64,000 nucleotides of DNA, from the NCBI GenBank assembly GCA_029224185.1, contig CM055201.1:2819418-2883417 (forward strand), read 5' to 3'. The notes beneath the pieces were generated by a model that was given only the letters and a program-made list of their open reading frames with translations, had not been told where the DNA came from and did not search any database. Positions 1 to 11,145 of this stretch are shown here, piece by piece; positions within the stretch are counted from its first letter, which is position 1; each line of letters opens with the position of its first letter. Source of the stretch: Karalla daura. Taxonomy: Eukaryota; Chordata; Actinopteri; Chaetodontiformes; Leiognathidae. The translations under genes were made by a program, and so were the position numbers.

Positions 1-2293
1 GTTGATGTTTGGACGCCAAGTGACACCGAGAAAAGTGCCAAACCGTTCATTCAAAAAAGAAATTCTGTCCATAAGATCTTTAAACAGAACTGTCCTACCG
101 TCCTAGATAATATACGATAAGATAAGAAGTCAACAGACAACAGACATGCATGTGCAGAACTTTTAACCCATTTGCATTCACTCACAGGGCAGGTGGGCAC
201 TTTCTACCACATTTGACCTTTTTTTCCCCATTTTCCGTGTTTTCCATGACACAGTCACATTTTTTGAATATTGTAATATTTAATATGAAATCGTTGGTTA
301 TTTTCAAGTAAGATGCATTTTCAGCATTTATGAACCTTTTTGTTTGCCTTTATTCATCCCACAGCGAGATATGGGGGGGAAAAAAAATCAACATATTTAG
401 ATTTTAGTTGAAGGACTAACCAAAATCAACAAAACCACTCAATCGCTGGCTTCTGAGCTCATGATCGAGTCATTCTGGCCGCGATTCAAGTATGACAAGG
501 ATGTAGTATCGGTCCTGACTAATGTGTCTATCTCGATGCGTCACGGATTGCTCTGATGAGGCATCAGAGCAAAAAAACATCAAGCTCACGGAGTAAGAGG
601 ACGGGGAGGAATTTATCTGTCCATCGACTGAATGAATGCGTCCTCTGGTGCAGCTCCGGAGCCAGGCCCTTTGCCGCGTCTCAGTTAGCGTGTCCTGTGT
701 GGCTCACCACCAGATGACAGGTTCAGTGGCTCCCGCTGCTCCATATGGCCAACCTCTCTGTTGGCGCTCCACGGTTTTCCTGTGACGCTTGTGATATTCG
801 CTGTAACAATATGCTACGCAGTTCAAAGATTCATCTAAAAAAGACCCGCTAAAAATGACAGAAGTAACACAAAGTGAAAATCGAAACAAAAAAAATAGTG
901 CTACGCTCCGTGTATTAACTAATAGTAAATATCAGAATATATTCATAATGGGAAGAAGCTGCCAAGCATTTGGTGTTTCTCTAGGTGTCATCAGAACCAG
1001 AAAACAGCAGAACAACTTTTTAAGATTTTTCTAGGATCAAGTTTGCTGAAAAGAATGGGAACCCGCCATCAAACAGGAGAGAAGAAGATGGCAGGCCGAT
1101 AGCCGAATTCAGGATCTCCAACCTATTGGAAGGCTGATTACACCATTACCCGTTGTGAAAAAAAACATTTGGGTACGGACACGGCGTAGTGACAGGCTCC
1201 TCTGCAGATGCAGCCTTCAAAAGCATCCTTTATTTGGTTAGTTATAGGACACGACCCACTTGTGCTCCTCCCCCTCCTGTATCCCACGTTCCAGATGAAA
1301 AATAACAAAAGCATCATAGCAGCCACAAGCATAGCATAATTTAGCATGCTATCATAATTGTTTAATAGTATTGTTTTTACAAAATTATCATTTCGTGGAA
1401 ATGCAAACAGGAAATACACTGAAGGCTGAACCAACAATCGACTTAGTGGCATAGTCAGCGTAAAGCATCTCGGAGGCAAAACTAAAAGGTCTTCAGAGTG
1501 TAGTTGTTTGTCTACTTGCCATTAATCGTTAGTCAATGCCGCTAAACATTAAGTTTACATTATTAAGTATTTAAGTTGTATTTAAGGTTATAACTTTATA
1601 CTTTATTTCACATTATACTTATTGCATTTATCATAAAAGTATTTATCAGTAATATTGTGAAAATGAGAGTAATATGGTGTAAATGACAAGAAATACAAAC
1701 CACTGCACCGAATTGGCTCCTGGCTTAGGGGTGCAAACAGAACATTTAGTTGTACTTCTGAATATTCAAAGTCAGTGTATCAGGATAACCAGCCTATTTC
1801 CAAAATGTCCTGAGACATTTCTTATCCAACTTTTCCACCTTGGCCACGCAACAAACTTACCAAAAAACTTCCAAACTTTTTTGGAACTTTCACACCTCAG
1901 AGTAAATGTCTGTTTTTTGTGTGTGTTAGAAAAATAATATTATACCTATATTATATTATTACCTGATATTATTATAGTCCGTATGACCTTGTGTGAATAG
2001 ACATGAACTCACCATTAGCGAGTGTGTGTTTCATATCCATTTTTGATATCCATTTTTTGTATCAATTTCTTTGTCATACATTTATTATAATTCTCATGCA
2101 TCAAGCTCCTCTCTCATAATGCTCTCTCACGTCTCCCAAATAAAGTGGTCAGTATCAACTTAAATGTATTAGTTCTGTGTTGTGTCTGTACATTACATTG
2201 TATGCACAAAAATCTAGCAACATGCCAAGGTCAGTGTTTGCAATCACAAATGCAAGTAGAACAGATCTTACAACTATGTCCTCCAGTCACAGC
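1..2293. other. Non-coding sequence, probable scai intron
   Basis: AT-rich sequence downstream, in scai's sense, of the only scai exon seen. The next scai exon expected from the family was not found here, so this intron probably continues past the left edge. I see short open frames only, none with recognisable protein similarity, and no repeat I can name. Confidence 0.5.
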
Positions 2294-2527
2294 TGCAGTG
2301 GAACCTCGACTCACTATCTGAATATGAAGTGTGCTTCAAAGAAAATGTCTTCCTTTTTACACTTATGAACAGTCATATATTTTAATATTATATTAAAACA
2401 GTCACACATACTTATACTTCGTACGACTGTTTTCGGAGGGGATACACATTTTTCTATCTCCATAAAAATTCTAAGATAGGAAACCCCCCTCTGGAGCAAA
2501 TTAATTTCATATCTCGAGGTTCCACTG
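2294..2527. mobile_element. Short TIR element (MITE), copy 1
   Basis: The element starts with cagtggaacctcga and ends with tcgaggttccactg, an exact 14-base inverted repeat. The interior is AT-rich and non-coding. The right flank is TA and the left flank TG, consistent with a decayed TA target duplication of a Tc1/mariner-type MITE. A related copy lies at 21228-21554 in the opposite orientation: the block here reading ttacacttatgaacagtcat is matched in reverse complement there. Family assignment beyond a TA-target TIR element is inference. Confidence 0.75.
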
Positions 2528-2709
2528 TATGTTATATATGTTCCCAATAAAGTATCTCTATCTGTATCGCTATAGTAGCACCAGAGGAACATCCCAAGCT
2601 GTAAAATCAGCCTTGATACTGAGTTGGATTTTTATATTGTGGACCGCAAAACTGCAGTCAAGCAGACAGGAGACAAGAGATGCTGGTGACAGAGAAAGTG
2701 CAAACTGAC

Positions 2710-2827
2710 CTTAACCCGTTGAACAGTTGTTTGGACTTGTCCAAGAGATAGCAGAAATCAGTGACAGTCTTCCTTTCACCTAAAGGAATGTCATCCTCTG
2801 TCTCAGCTCCAGTCATGACCTTTCTAC
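2710..2827 (-). CDS. scai: SCAI, first coding exon (partial gene)
   Basis: SCAI (suppressor of cancer cell invasion) is a nuclear cofactor that restrains MRTF/SRF transcription and also acts in DNA repair. The exon reads on the minus strand from an acceptor (AACAG) at 2828 to a GTCAGT donor after 2710. From the ATG at 2816 it encodes 35 residues plus two bases. The peptide contains DDIPLGERKTVTDFCYLL followed by DKSKQLFNGL, which matches the SCAI N-terminus as I remember it, including the phase at the Arg codon. The residues before this (MTGAETE) differ from mammals, as expected for a variable N-terminus. Eleven bases precede the ATG, so transcription must start in an upstream exon, probably within 4.4-5.0 kb. 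Later exons lie beyond the left edge. Adjacency to ppp6c on the same strand supports the call. Confidence 0.87.
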
Positions 2828-4439
2828 CTGTTCACAAACAACATGAAACCGTCAGCAGTCACATCATATATAGTCATCATGTCTCACATTATGAGCTTGG
2901 GGAAAATACTGGTTTATTTTTAAAATAGTCAAAAAGAGGAGTTTCAGTGCGAACCAGAACAGAGTACCAATAAGAGCTCGATTACTGAAGGCAATAAGCG
3001 TACGAGATCTGTAAAGCATCTGTCAAGGGTTGCTTCAGACGAGTGAGGGAACTCCCATCCACTGAGTAACGGTAACTTAGTCACTTTACTTAAAGGGACT
3101 TTGGCTACAGCCAAAAGATGTCCTACTTGTAATAACTTGGAAAAGGCTATGATAACATTCTTTTACAGGACGTGCCCATTGGATGTGGGAGTGTAGCACT
3201 CCTCCGTGAACCTGGTTGTTGAGACACGACAATCAGACAACTATAATAGATAGCACTCCACATGCAATGATGATTTGGCATAAGATTTGTCCATTTTTGC
3301 ACATTTTCGTGATATCATCCATTTCAAACGTGTTCAACTAAATTCATGGCCCTGCCTTCAGTAAACATCAACCTAACCTGTCACAGGTCACCGAGTGCTG
3401 ACAAATTTCAAATTGTTTATTGCTGTAGATGATTAAGCAGGCAGTTGTTTCCTTCATTTATCCAATAGTGAATTGAAAAATGGAAGTCCCTGTAACATTA
3501 AGGCCAAGATAACCTCAAGAAATACCTTGCTTCACTTGTATCATTAAGATATTCAGTTTCCTGTCAAACAGGAACAGAAAAATCAAAGTATTCACATTTG
3601 AGACGCTGAAAGATATTTTTGTAAACCCGTACAAAAAGAAGTTGTAAATGCTCAAACTGCTACGTTAATGGAACGCTGCTTTAGCCCTAACAGTGGCAAA
3701 AACATACTCAAACATGCCGATACCCACACTGAAGCCACACTGAAGTCATTGCTAGCTGCGGCCGACCTATTTAAATATGAATAGAAATAAGAAACTATAG
3801 AGGAAACGTGTCACATGGTCACCTTTTTTAGGTTGACCTGAACTGTCCCAGATTCTGCTCGCACCGAAGCTGCAACCTCCAGTCTGCTAAACTGGACGCA
3901 CAATCAGGTCAAGGCAGCATAAGGTCTAGTCCGAAAACCTCCATCTTACTCGGCAAGTTATCATTGAGTGTGTGTGTGTGTGTGCGTGCGTGTGTATCAG
4001 TAACAATTTATTTGCTCAAAACTGCAGACATACTTCATGCATGACTGAGTTGTATACCGTTTCATTCTCTGTCCTACATTTGGGACATTCTCTGTATAAT
4101 CACTGTGTGTGCTGTTGTCCTGAACTGCTGGTCAATGTCCTGCTGCCTTTCTGTTTAAAATTATAAAAGTACCTGGCAATAAATCGGGGTCTGATTCTGA
4201 TCGCGGTTGATGCTTTGTCCTCATCCAACCCCACAGCTGTGACTAAGTTGTAGAGACAGGTTTCTTCACCGCTGATAGACGACAGTGCCGAGCGGGCAGA
4301 TGAAAGACACGCGAGTCAACGAGACGCAAGTCACAATCACGGAGCCTGATGGATTGTTCCTCTGTTACTAGCGAAGTCCGATATCTGCAATTTTCCAGAT
4401 CGGTCGTGGCGTAAAACAGCTGGGAGAGGGGTGATCTCC
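2828..4439. other. Non-coding, probable scai first intron
   Basis: Sequence between the scai coding exon and the CpG-richer block upstream. I see a short gt-rich run near 3969 and no coding exon, RNA gene or clear mobile element. Confidence 0.45.
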
Positions 4440-4995
4440 ACAACATCAGTGTGTCAAAATAGCTAAGGCTGTGAGCGAAACAAAGCGTATCTGAAGCCTT
4501 TGCGCTGAACGCATCTCTGGATGTGACCGTAGCTTTCTACCTGGGGATGAGGAAACTTCTCCATTAGCGGCATATCGCAAGTGCACACATATCTCAGCAG
4601 AGCCGGCCGATGTGGTTCAGCTCAGACTTGTTCGTGTCATTCACATCGCCCCTTACCCTGCAGTCCTTGGCTAACGGTAACGCACTGGGGACCGCGGTGA
4701 TGCTGCTCAGAAAGATCCGTCCGTTAGGAGCCGCTCTCCGGGCATCTCACCCGGCTACGGACACACCAAGCTGGACGCTGTCGGTCGGAACCGTGTGGCT
4801 TCAACGCCGCTCTGTGTGCACAAGTGCTGTTCTGTACGGGCTCGGCAGGCAGGCAGGCAGGCAGGCAGGCAGACAGACAGCCAGACAGACAGCCAGACAG
4901 ACAGACAGCAAGGCAGGCAGGGAGGCAAGCGGAGGATACGGGCTGAGGACAGCGAAGAGCCACGACTGGCTAGCTACTTCCGGGTCACTGCTGTC
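4440..4995 (-). promoter_or_regulatory. CpG-richer block, candidate scai promoter / 5' exon
   Basis: This stretch is clearly richer in CG dinucleotides than its surroundings and lies upstream of scai's first coding exon on the same strand. A possible donor on the minus strand (CCCAG then GTAGAA, near 4541) could close a non-coding first exon. No in-frame ATG joins it to the coding exon, which agrees with translation starting at 2816. Assignment as promoter is inference from position and composition. Confidence 0.4.
4846..4922. repeat. CAGG/CAGA tetranucleotide repeat
   Basis: Tandem caggcagg units grading into cagacagac and ccagacagac units, then back to cagg. Open frames over it on both strands are just translations of the repeat. 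Confidence 0.9.
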
Positions 4996-5122
4996 ACAAT
5001 AAAAGTGTTGCAGGTTTGAAAAGGAAAGCCGAGACAGCTTTCAAGATCCTTTAACGACAAGTCCAGTAAAGTTTTTTGTTTTTACACGAAAAACTCATAA
5101 TTATATATCGTCACTCTGTAGT

Positions 5123-5126
<4 letters not shown>

Positions 5127-5169
<43 letters not shown>
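5127..5169. repeat. (GT)n microsatellite
   Basis: An uninterrupted run of about 21 GT dinucleotides followed by tatgtacgtac. Confidence 0.95.
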
Positions 5170-5173
<4 letters not shown>

Positions 5174-6490
5174 ACGTACAAATAGAGAGAGTTGAGCTCT
5201 TAATTCAACTTAAAACTAAATCTTTATTGTAAACCTAAATGAGGACATGCTCATTCCTTTCATTTTCATGAATATTCATTTGTAATTCTTATTTACATTA
5301 TATATTTTTGTATTATCATATATTAACTTAAATTATTTGTTGAAAAGCCTGAAATGTTTTGCAGTTACAAAGTAATAAGTCATAGTAAGTCATGCAGTGC
5401 TAATGCAGTATGCAAGTTCTAGTGCTGTCTTGATCATTTTCAGGTAGTGCTACCAAGTTCTGACTTTTTTGCAAAGAAAACAGTTAAGGAGTAATGAAAA
5501 CATGACAAAGCCATTTGACTACCTTGTTCATATCAAAGTCATCAAGACTTCTCATTTTGATGACACTGACAGTTTCATTAACATGAATACTTTCATTTGA
5601 TGAACTATCTATTCCATTCATGCTTTAGATGAACTATCCATTTTGAGCAAGTGACACACTTCTGCAGGTTATTCCATTAGGTTTTTAAATTTGTACAGTT
5701 AATAGTGATGTGAGAGAAGCATCAAAGCGATTGAGTAAAACTGTAAGTTTAGCAAGGTTGTGCATTTGTTTTAGAGAGAGCTAGTTCATAAATTTTGTGT
5801 TTATGAATTACTGAACTACTTTGCTACCTCACCTTTGGCTTGTCCTCCCTACATTGTGTGTGTTTGTCAAGGGTGAGCGAGTGGGAATACCCATGATTAA
5901 GATTTAAATGCTTTAAAAGGACCATCATTTTCAACTTTTCAACTTCTCAAAACCCTGGACACCCTGAGCATAAGCGACTGAGGTCACTCCTGCCATGAAT
6001 TAAAACCAAAGTCCTTCGTGGCAAGTTGTCACTACCATGGATTTATTACAATAATTGGGTACTTTGGGTTTCATATTTTAAAAAGAAAACAGAGAGGACA
6101 TTCCTTCATGTCCCTGCCCCACAAAAAGTGTACCATAATTCAGTTTGACTTTGACAGGCGCAGTGACATGTCATGACATTAATCATAACTTGCTGAGTAC
6201 TTCACTGTTTTTCACAAGTTTTTTTTTGCTGCAAACATCATACATGTAGTTTTGACACAGGACACATGGTTTGTCGAATATATATTGAAAGTGGGCTTTA
6301 ACAGAAATAGAATATTCTGCAAATATTCTGCAAATATATGGGATTTATTAATTTATGTATTTTGCTAAATGCAGAAGCAGATAGTGGCAGGGAAAGTAAT
6401 ATTCACCTTGTTTAATGAATTGAAAAATTAAGAAACAATATCTGTATACACTATTTATATGCATGTATACATAGATATATAAAAAAGTGA
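5170..6490. other. AT-rich spacer
   Basis: Low-complexity AT-rich DNA. I see no open frame with protein similarity, no RNA gene and no nameable repeat. Confidence 0.5.
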
Positions 6491-6498
6491 TATCTATC

Positions 6499-6782
<284 letters not shown>

Positions 6783-7479
6783 AGAAGCAGTTTATATTCT
6801 TTTTGTATACTTTTCATAGTCTTTTATATCCATTTGTAGGTTCATCATAGATTAATTTGCATACTTATTTTATATTCAGTATACTAATTCTGTATTCATA
6901 TCATACTCATGTTATAGTCAGTGGTATTCTTAGGTTAGGCTAGGTACTGGTGTGTATGGATTATAGCATCTGCTTATGCATCATATGTGAGTTACTGTGG
7001 ATATATGTTACAATATGATTTCTTGTGCAACTGATGAGTATGTTACCAGAGGCAAGATAGGCAAGACAGGGTGCCCTTTTTAAATAGGCACGGGGAGCAG
7101 GATGCAGGGGATGAGACATAACAAGTTGACCCTGGAGCTGCAGAAACTATGGCGACAAGAGTTCCCTCTCTCATCTCACCATCCTCTCTGTCTCTCCCCA
7201 TCTGTCCTCCACCTCCTCCTTCACCACTTTCTCCGCAATCTTTTCTAATTCTGTGATTGTGCAGAACTAACATATGGACCAGGGACTGTGCATCTCCAGA
7301 GTGTTTGTGCTTCTTTCCCTCCCAGACCCCATTGATACTGACTTGGATTCAGGACTCCGTCCCTCAACCAGGCTCTTCCTGCTGCATGCACTGTATCTGC
7401 TCTGGATGCATCTGACCTCTGATCTATAATCTAAATTGTTAGCCCTCAATCCATCTGTCTCTGTATACTGTCTTCTGTC
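6783..7479. other. Spacer without recognised genes
   Basis: AT-rich at first, then a pyrimidine-rich block (about 7150-7450) that probably belongs to the dispersed repeat annotated next. Open frames show no protein family. Confidence 0.4.
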
Positions 7480-7712
7480 CTCCTGTGTTTCCTGGGTGAG
7501 GATCCCCTCCTCTGTCTCTCCCTGAGGTTTCTCCCTTTTTTCCCTTGTCAGGGTTTTTCTTGGGAGTCCTTCCTCAGCCGTTGCAAGCGTCTAAGAACAG
7601 GGGGTGGTTACTATGTACATAATGTTGCTCACTTTGTAAAGTTGCCCTTTACAAAGCCCTGAGATAACGTCTGTTATGGACTGGCACTTAAGAAAATAAA
7701 GTTTAGTTGAGT
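7480..7712 (+). mobile_element. Dispersed teleost repeat, 3' portion
   Basis: The text 'tctctccctgaggtttctcc', then a poly-T stretch and 'cagggtttttcttgggag', followed by an 'ataaagttta' tail is a pattern I recognise from a very common repeat in fish introns. Class (LINE tail or SINE) is not determinable here. Confidence 0.55.
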
Positions 7713-8892
7713 TGCGAGTTTATCTAGGGCTCTGCAAGTGTTGTTTATACTCTGTGTGGCAAATAAGTAAGGGAGAGTGAAACCTTGAATCTGAACATAG
7801 GGGAAGAGGATGGAGCACCCCACACCAAGAGGAGGACGGAGGACGGAGACTTCCCGAACTGACGACACTCTGCTGAAGTCAGGGAAGGGAAGACTGCCCC
7901 AGAGCCCTGGATGATAATTCACTTTTCCTATACTGTTATATTTTGGAATAAATTTGGAAAACTGAGACCAAAAGAAATCTTCTCCTATTGCTTCATTAAA
8001 AAACACGCAGGACATATTAAAAGTCCAACATTAGTCATGCATGAAAAATTCATGACATGAGTTCAATGCCGTTTTATGCATGGAGTTCCTAAGATACTCT
8101 GTTTCTGGTACAATGTTTTTTCATTTAATTTTTGCCTCTGTTCAAATTGTTTTGTATTTAGTCCCACACGTGTCATAACAGCAAGTATGCTAACATAATA
8201 CTCTTTTATTTATAGTGTTCACTTTTGTTTGTTGTAATTACCTTGTATTGAGTGTGTTTAAGGTCCCAGATGCTTCTAAATGTTATGTATTTAACATCAT
8301 AAAGTACAGGTAGGTGTCAAAATGGTATATATTTCTTACATGATGGAAACTTCACTTTACTGCTTTGAATGAACAAAATTATATGGTGTCTTCTTAAGGT
8401 TTCCTGTTTTGCCATGATCAGGGTAAGAAAACTTTATTCTTTACATTCTTTACACTTTCTTTACATTCTCTACTCTTTCTTATGTTGGTACCATAGACCA
8501 CAGAGACAGACAATTCTCTTAGTATTTGAGTGCATTCACTTTCAATGGCTGCTATTAATTCAGTGACTTTTGTATGTCCCATATAGACTTTAGATGTCAA
8601 TGTGAGAGCAAAAATTTTTGGGAAACCCTGTAGACTACCTGAAGCAATGTTATCCATTTGTTTCCATGGTAACCCATCAAACACTGCATGACGCAGGGGG
8701 CGGGTTCTGAGCAGATGTGACGAGAGTCTGTTAAAAGCCAATGTACCCATTGTTGTCGTTATTGTTTTAGTATCAATCCATGTGATTAATGTAGATATTT
8801 AGCCAAGCATTTTAACGGCAGGTTTAATGTATCAGTGGATATTTTCATGGTAGAGTGCCATTTTTCAGTGGATGTGGGCTCGCTCTTCATTC
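7713..8892. other. Spacer without recognised genes
   Basis: I see no protein similarity or RNA gene. Three close repeats of ttctttacattctttac lie near 8440, a local low-complexity feature. Confidence 0.45.
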
Positions 8893-9053
8893 TAGTGTTG
8901 CCACCTGTCCCGGTTTTCCCTGATTGTCCCGGATTTTCATGGATTGTCCCGGGAAAAAAAATTCTCCCGGGACACTGAATGCCCCAGTTTTTCTATATGA
9001 TGCGTAAGACGGGCCTTTATTTTACTCCAGTATAAATAAAAGCCTGAGTCAGC
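8893..9053 (+). mobile_element. hAT-type MITE, right-truncated copy
   Basis: Starts tagtgttgccacctgtcccg and runs parallel to the full copy at 10947-11137 through 'agcctgagtcagca', after which similarity stops. No right terminal repeat (acaggtggcaac) is present, so this copy lost its right end next to the Gypsy remnant. Confidence 0.75.
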
Positions 9054-9169
9054 AATGGTTATGGGGGTGCCTGATATACATACAGTATATGTAGGCTAAT
9101 CTGTAGGTAATATATTTAGGTTGGGATTAAAATTTTTTAATCAGACTCCTTTTGGGGGCCTCTGTTATG

Positions 9170-9875
9170 TGGGGCTCTGGTGATCCAGTCCAGTCAAGAT
9201 TCAGACAGTTAAGCTATTGCTATTTCTAATTCCTAGCTCTTAAGTGGGCGATCACAGACAGGTTTCGTGATTACTTGTTCTATGCACCATTTTTTACTGT
9301 TTAGCAATGACCGTCCTCTTATTAATGCTCTGTTAACAGCTGAGCTGAATGCTACAGGGTATCAGTGGTTTGCAGAAATTGCTGATTTCCATTTTACTGT
9401 GAAGTATCGTCCTGGTAGAGAGAACATAGATGCACAAAGTCTGTCTTGAATTCTTTAGAAGTGGAGACTCACATGGAAGAATGTTCAAAAGAAATGTCAT
9501 ATGATGTTGTGAGTGCAGCCAGACAGGCAGCTGACTGTCAAGACGAGTCCAATGCAGCCTAGTCTATGGGTCTTCAGGCTTCAGTATACCTAGAGCTCTA
9601 CCTATTGTAGCTCAAACTAGACCAAGAGACTGATCCCATCATTGGATACATTATTCATTACAAGCTAGCAGAGACAAAACCTTCAGGTTCAGAACTCAAA
9701 CAGCATAGTCCACAGGGTGTGTTGTCTTTTAAGAGAGTGGGGCAAGCTACAGTTTAGTGACAGAGGTGTTTAATACAGACAAACGACAAATAGAACAGCA
9801 CAGGTTAATAGTGTTTAAAGAACTGCATGATGAAATGAGTTACCGTGGAGTAGAAAGGACCACTTAGACAAATGT
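9170..9875 (+). mobile_element. Degenerate Ty3/Gypsy pol (RNase H to integrase)
   Basis: The translation reads LALKWAITDRFRDYL, then after a one-base frameshift near 9297 SNDRPLINALLTAELNATG, then FHFTVKYRPGRENIDAQSLS. This is the RNase H end and tether typical of Gypsy Pol, with the usual HKPL-type motif and the YRPGxxN(I/A)DA signature. Further on, ELHDEMSYRGVERTT resembles the integrase HHCC start (LHDE-GHxG). Stop codons and frameshifts show a dead element. No LTRs or gag are adjacent. Confidence 0.85.
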
Positions 9876-10938
9876 AAGGGTGACTATGAGTATGTATACG
9901 TTATTGTTGACCATTTTACTTGTTTTTTGTCAAACATATTTTTTGGTGAGTTTTCCACAATAGAACATACGTATACAAATTGTCTTAACCCTCCCCTTGC
10001 CCTCCAACACATCTTAACAGTGCAGTGAAATTCTTTATTCCTGGAGTGGTATAGTTAGTAGCTGAAATTTACATTCAATTTGAGGAGAGTAGAAAGATGG
10101 GCAGTATAAAATGCATAACAATGATAGATAAGCAGACAACAGATAAGCATATCTCCACTCATGTGCATAATAGGAAAAAAGGAAATAACAAAGAAAAAAT
10201 ATCAATGATAATGGAAGAAAGACTGCTTCCACATATGTGAGGTTACTTACATGACTAGACAAGGGACAGGCTAATAGCCTCTATGTGTCCTGGAAATCAA
10301 AAAAGGTTTTAAAAAAAAAAGGTCCCCACACCTTCTGAAACTTTCCTTTCTATTTAGTAGTGAATCTTTTCAAGATTTAGGCCGGACATAACATCCATCA
10401 CCCACTGAGCGTGGGTGGGCAGGGCAACGTTCCTTCACCACAATAGTATTGCCCTCTAGCAAGTGAAAAGGGGAAGACAATGCTCAAAGTTGGGCAAGGG
10501 TCAGGCGTGTTTCTGTACCCCCGTTGTAGTGGAGACACTGGGGGTTATCTCTATCAGTGCTAGTTCAGGGGGTTATCATTGAGTTCACACCTGTGTGTGT
10601 TGGCCAGAACACCAGTTAAATCCTAACTTCCAGAGGGTCCAAAGAAAAGGGCAGGAGCTTGCGTTTGCAGTGGGTTTAATTTGGTTCTTGCAGGTAACAG
10701 GTCATGTGTGGTTTTCTGTTAAAGAATGAACAAAATATGCAAATAATCAAAAGATAATTATCTCTTCATTCTTTACCTGTAATCCCCACTATCCTAGCCC
10801 TTAACAACCCTTACCTGATAACCAGCTTAGCACACATAAACATTCAAACATAAATAGACACTCAAACAGTTGAGCTAAAGCTACAAGTAGCTTCAAAGTA
10901 ACTCCATGGTTAGGTGAAGCTAAACATCTTAACGTCTC
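9876..10938. other. Spacer without recognised genes
   Basis: I see no supported feature. The block 10290-10700 is less AT-rich but carries no family signature I recognise. Confidence 0.4.
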
Positions 10939-10946
10939 ATTCACAC

Positions 10947-11137
10947 TAGTGTTGCCACCTGTCCCGGTTTTCCCTGATTGTTGTGGATTTTCACAGACTG
11001 TCCTGGGAAAAAAAAAAAACCCATATGATGCATAAAGTTTATATTTCTGTGTATTTGAAGCCTATGTCCGCAGATGTGCTGCTGTTAGTCCCCCAAGAAA
11101 TGTCCCAGTTTTTGGTCTGACACAGGTGGCAACCCTA
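10947..11137 (+). mobile_element. Complete hAT-type MITE with 8-bp target duplication
   Basis: The left end tagtgttgccacctgtc and the reverse complement of the right end, tagggttgccacctgtg, match at 15 of 17 bases. The element is flanked by a perfect 8-base direct repeat attcacac (10939-10946 and 11138-11145). An 8-bp duplication is characteristic of hAT transposons. The 191-bp interior is non-coding. Confidence 0.88.
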
Positions 11138-11145
11138 ATTCACAC

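Noticed and set aside
4610..5002. A 130-codon plus-strand frame whose residues from LLRKIRPLGAALRASHP look like a mitochondrial presequence
   Set aside because: It runs straight into the CAGG/CAGA repeat, has no recognisable mature domain and no following exon on the plus strand. It lies in the CG-richer block assigned to the scai promoter.
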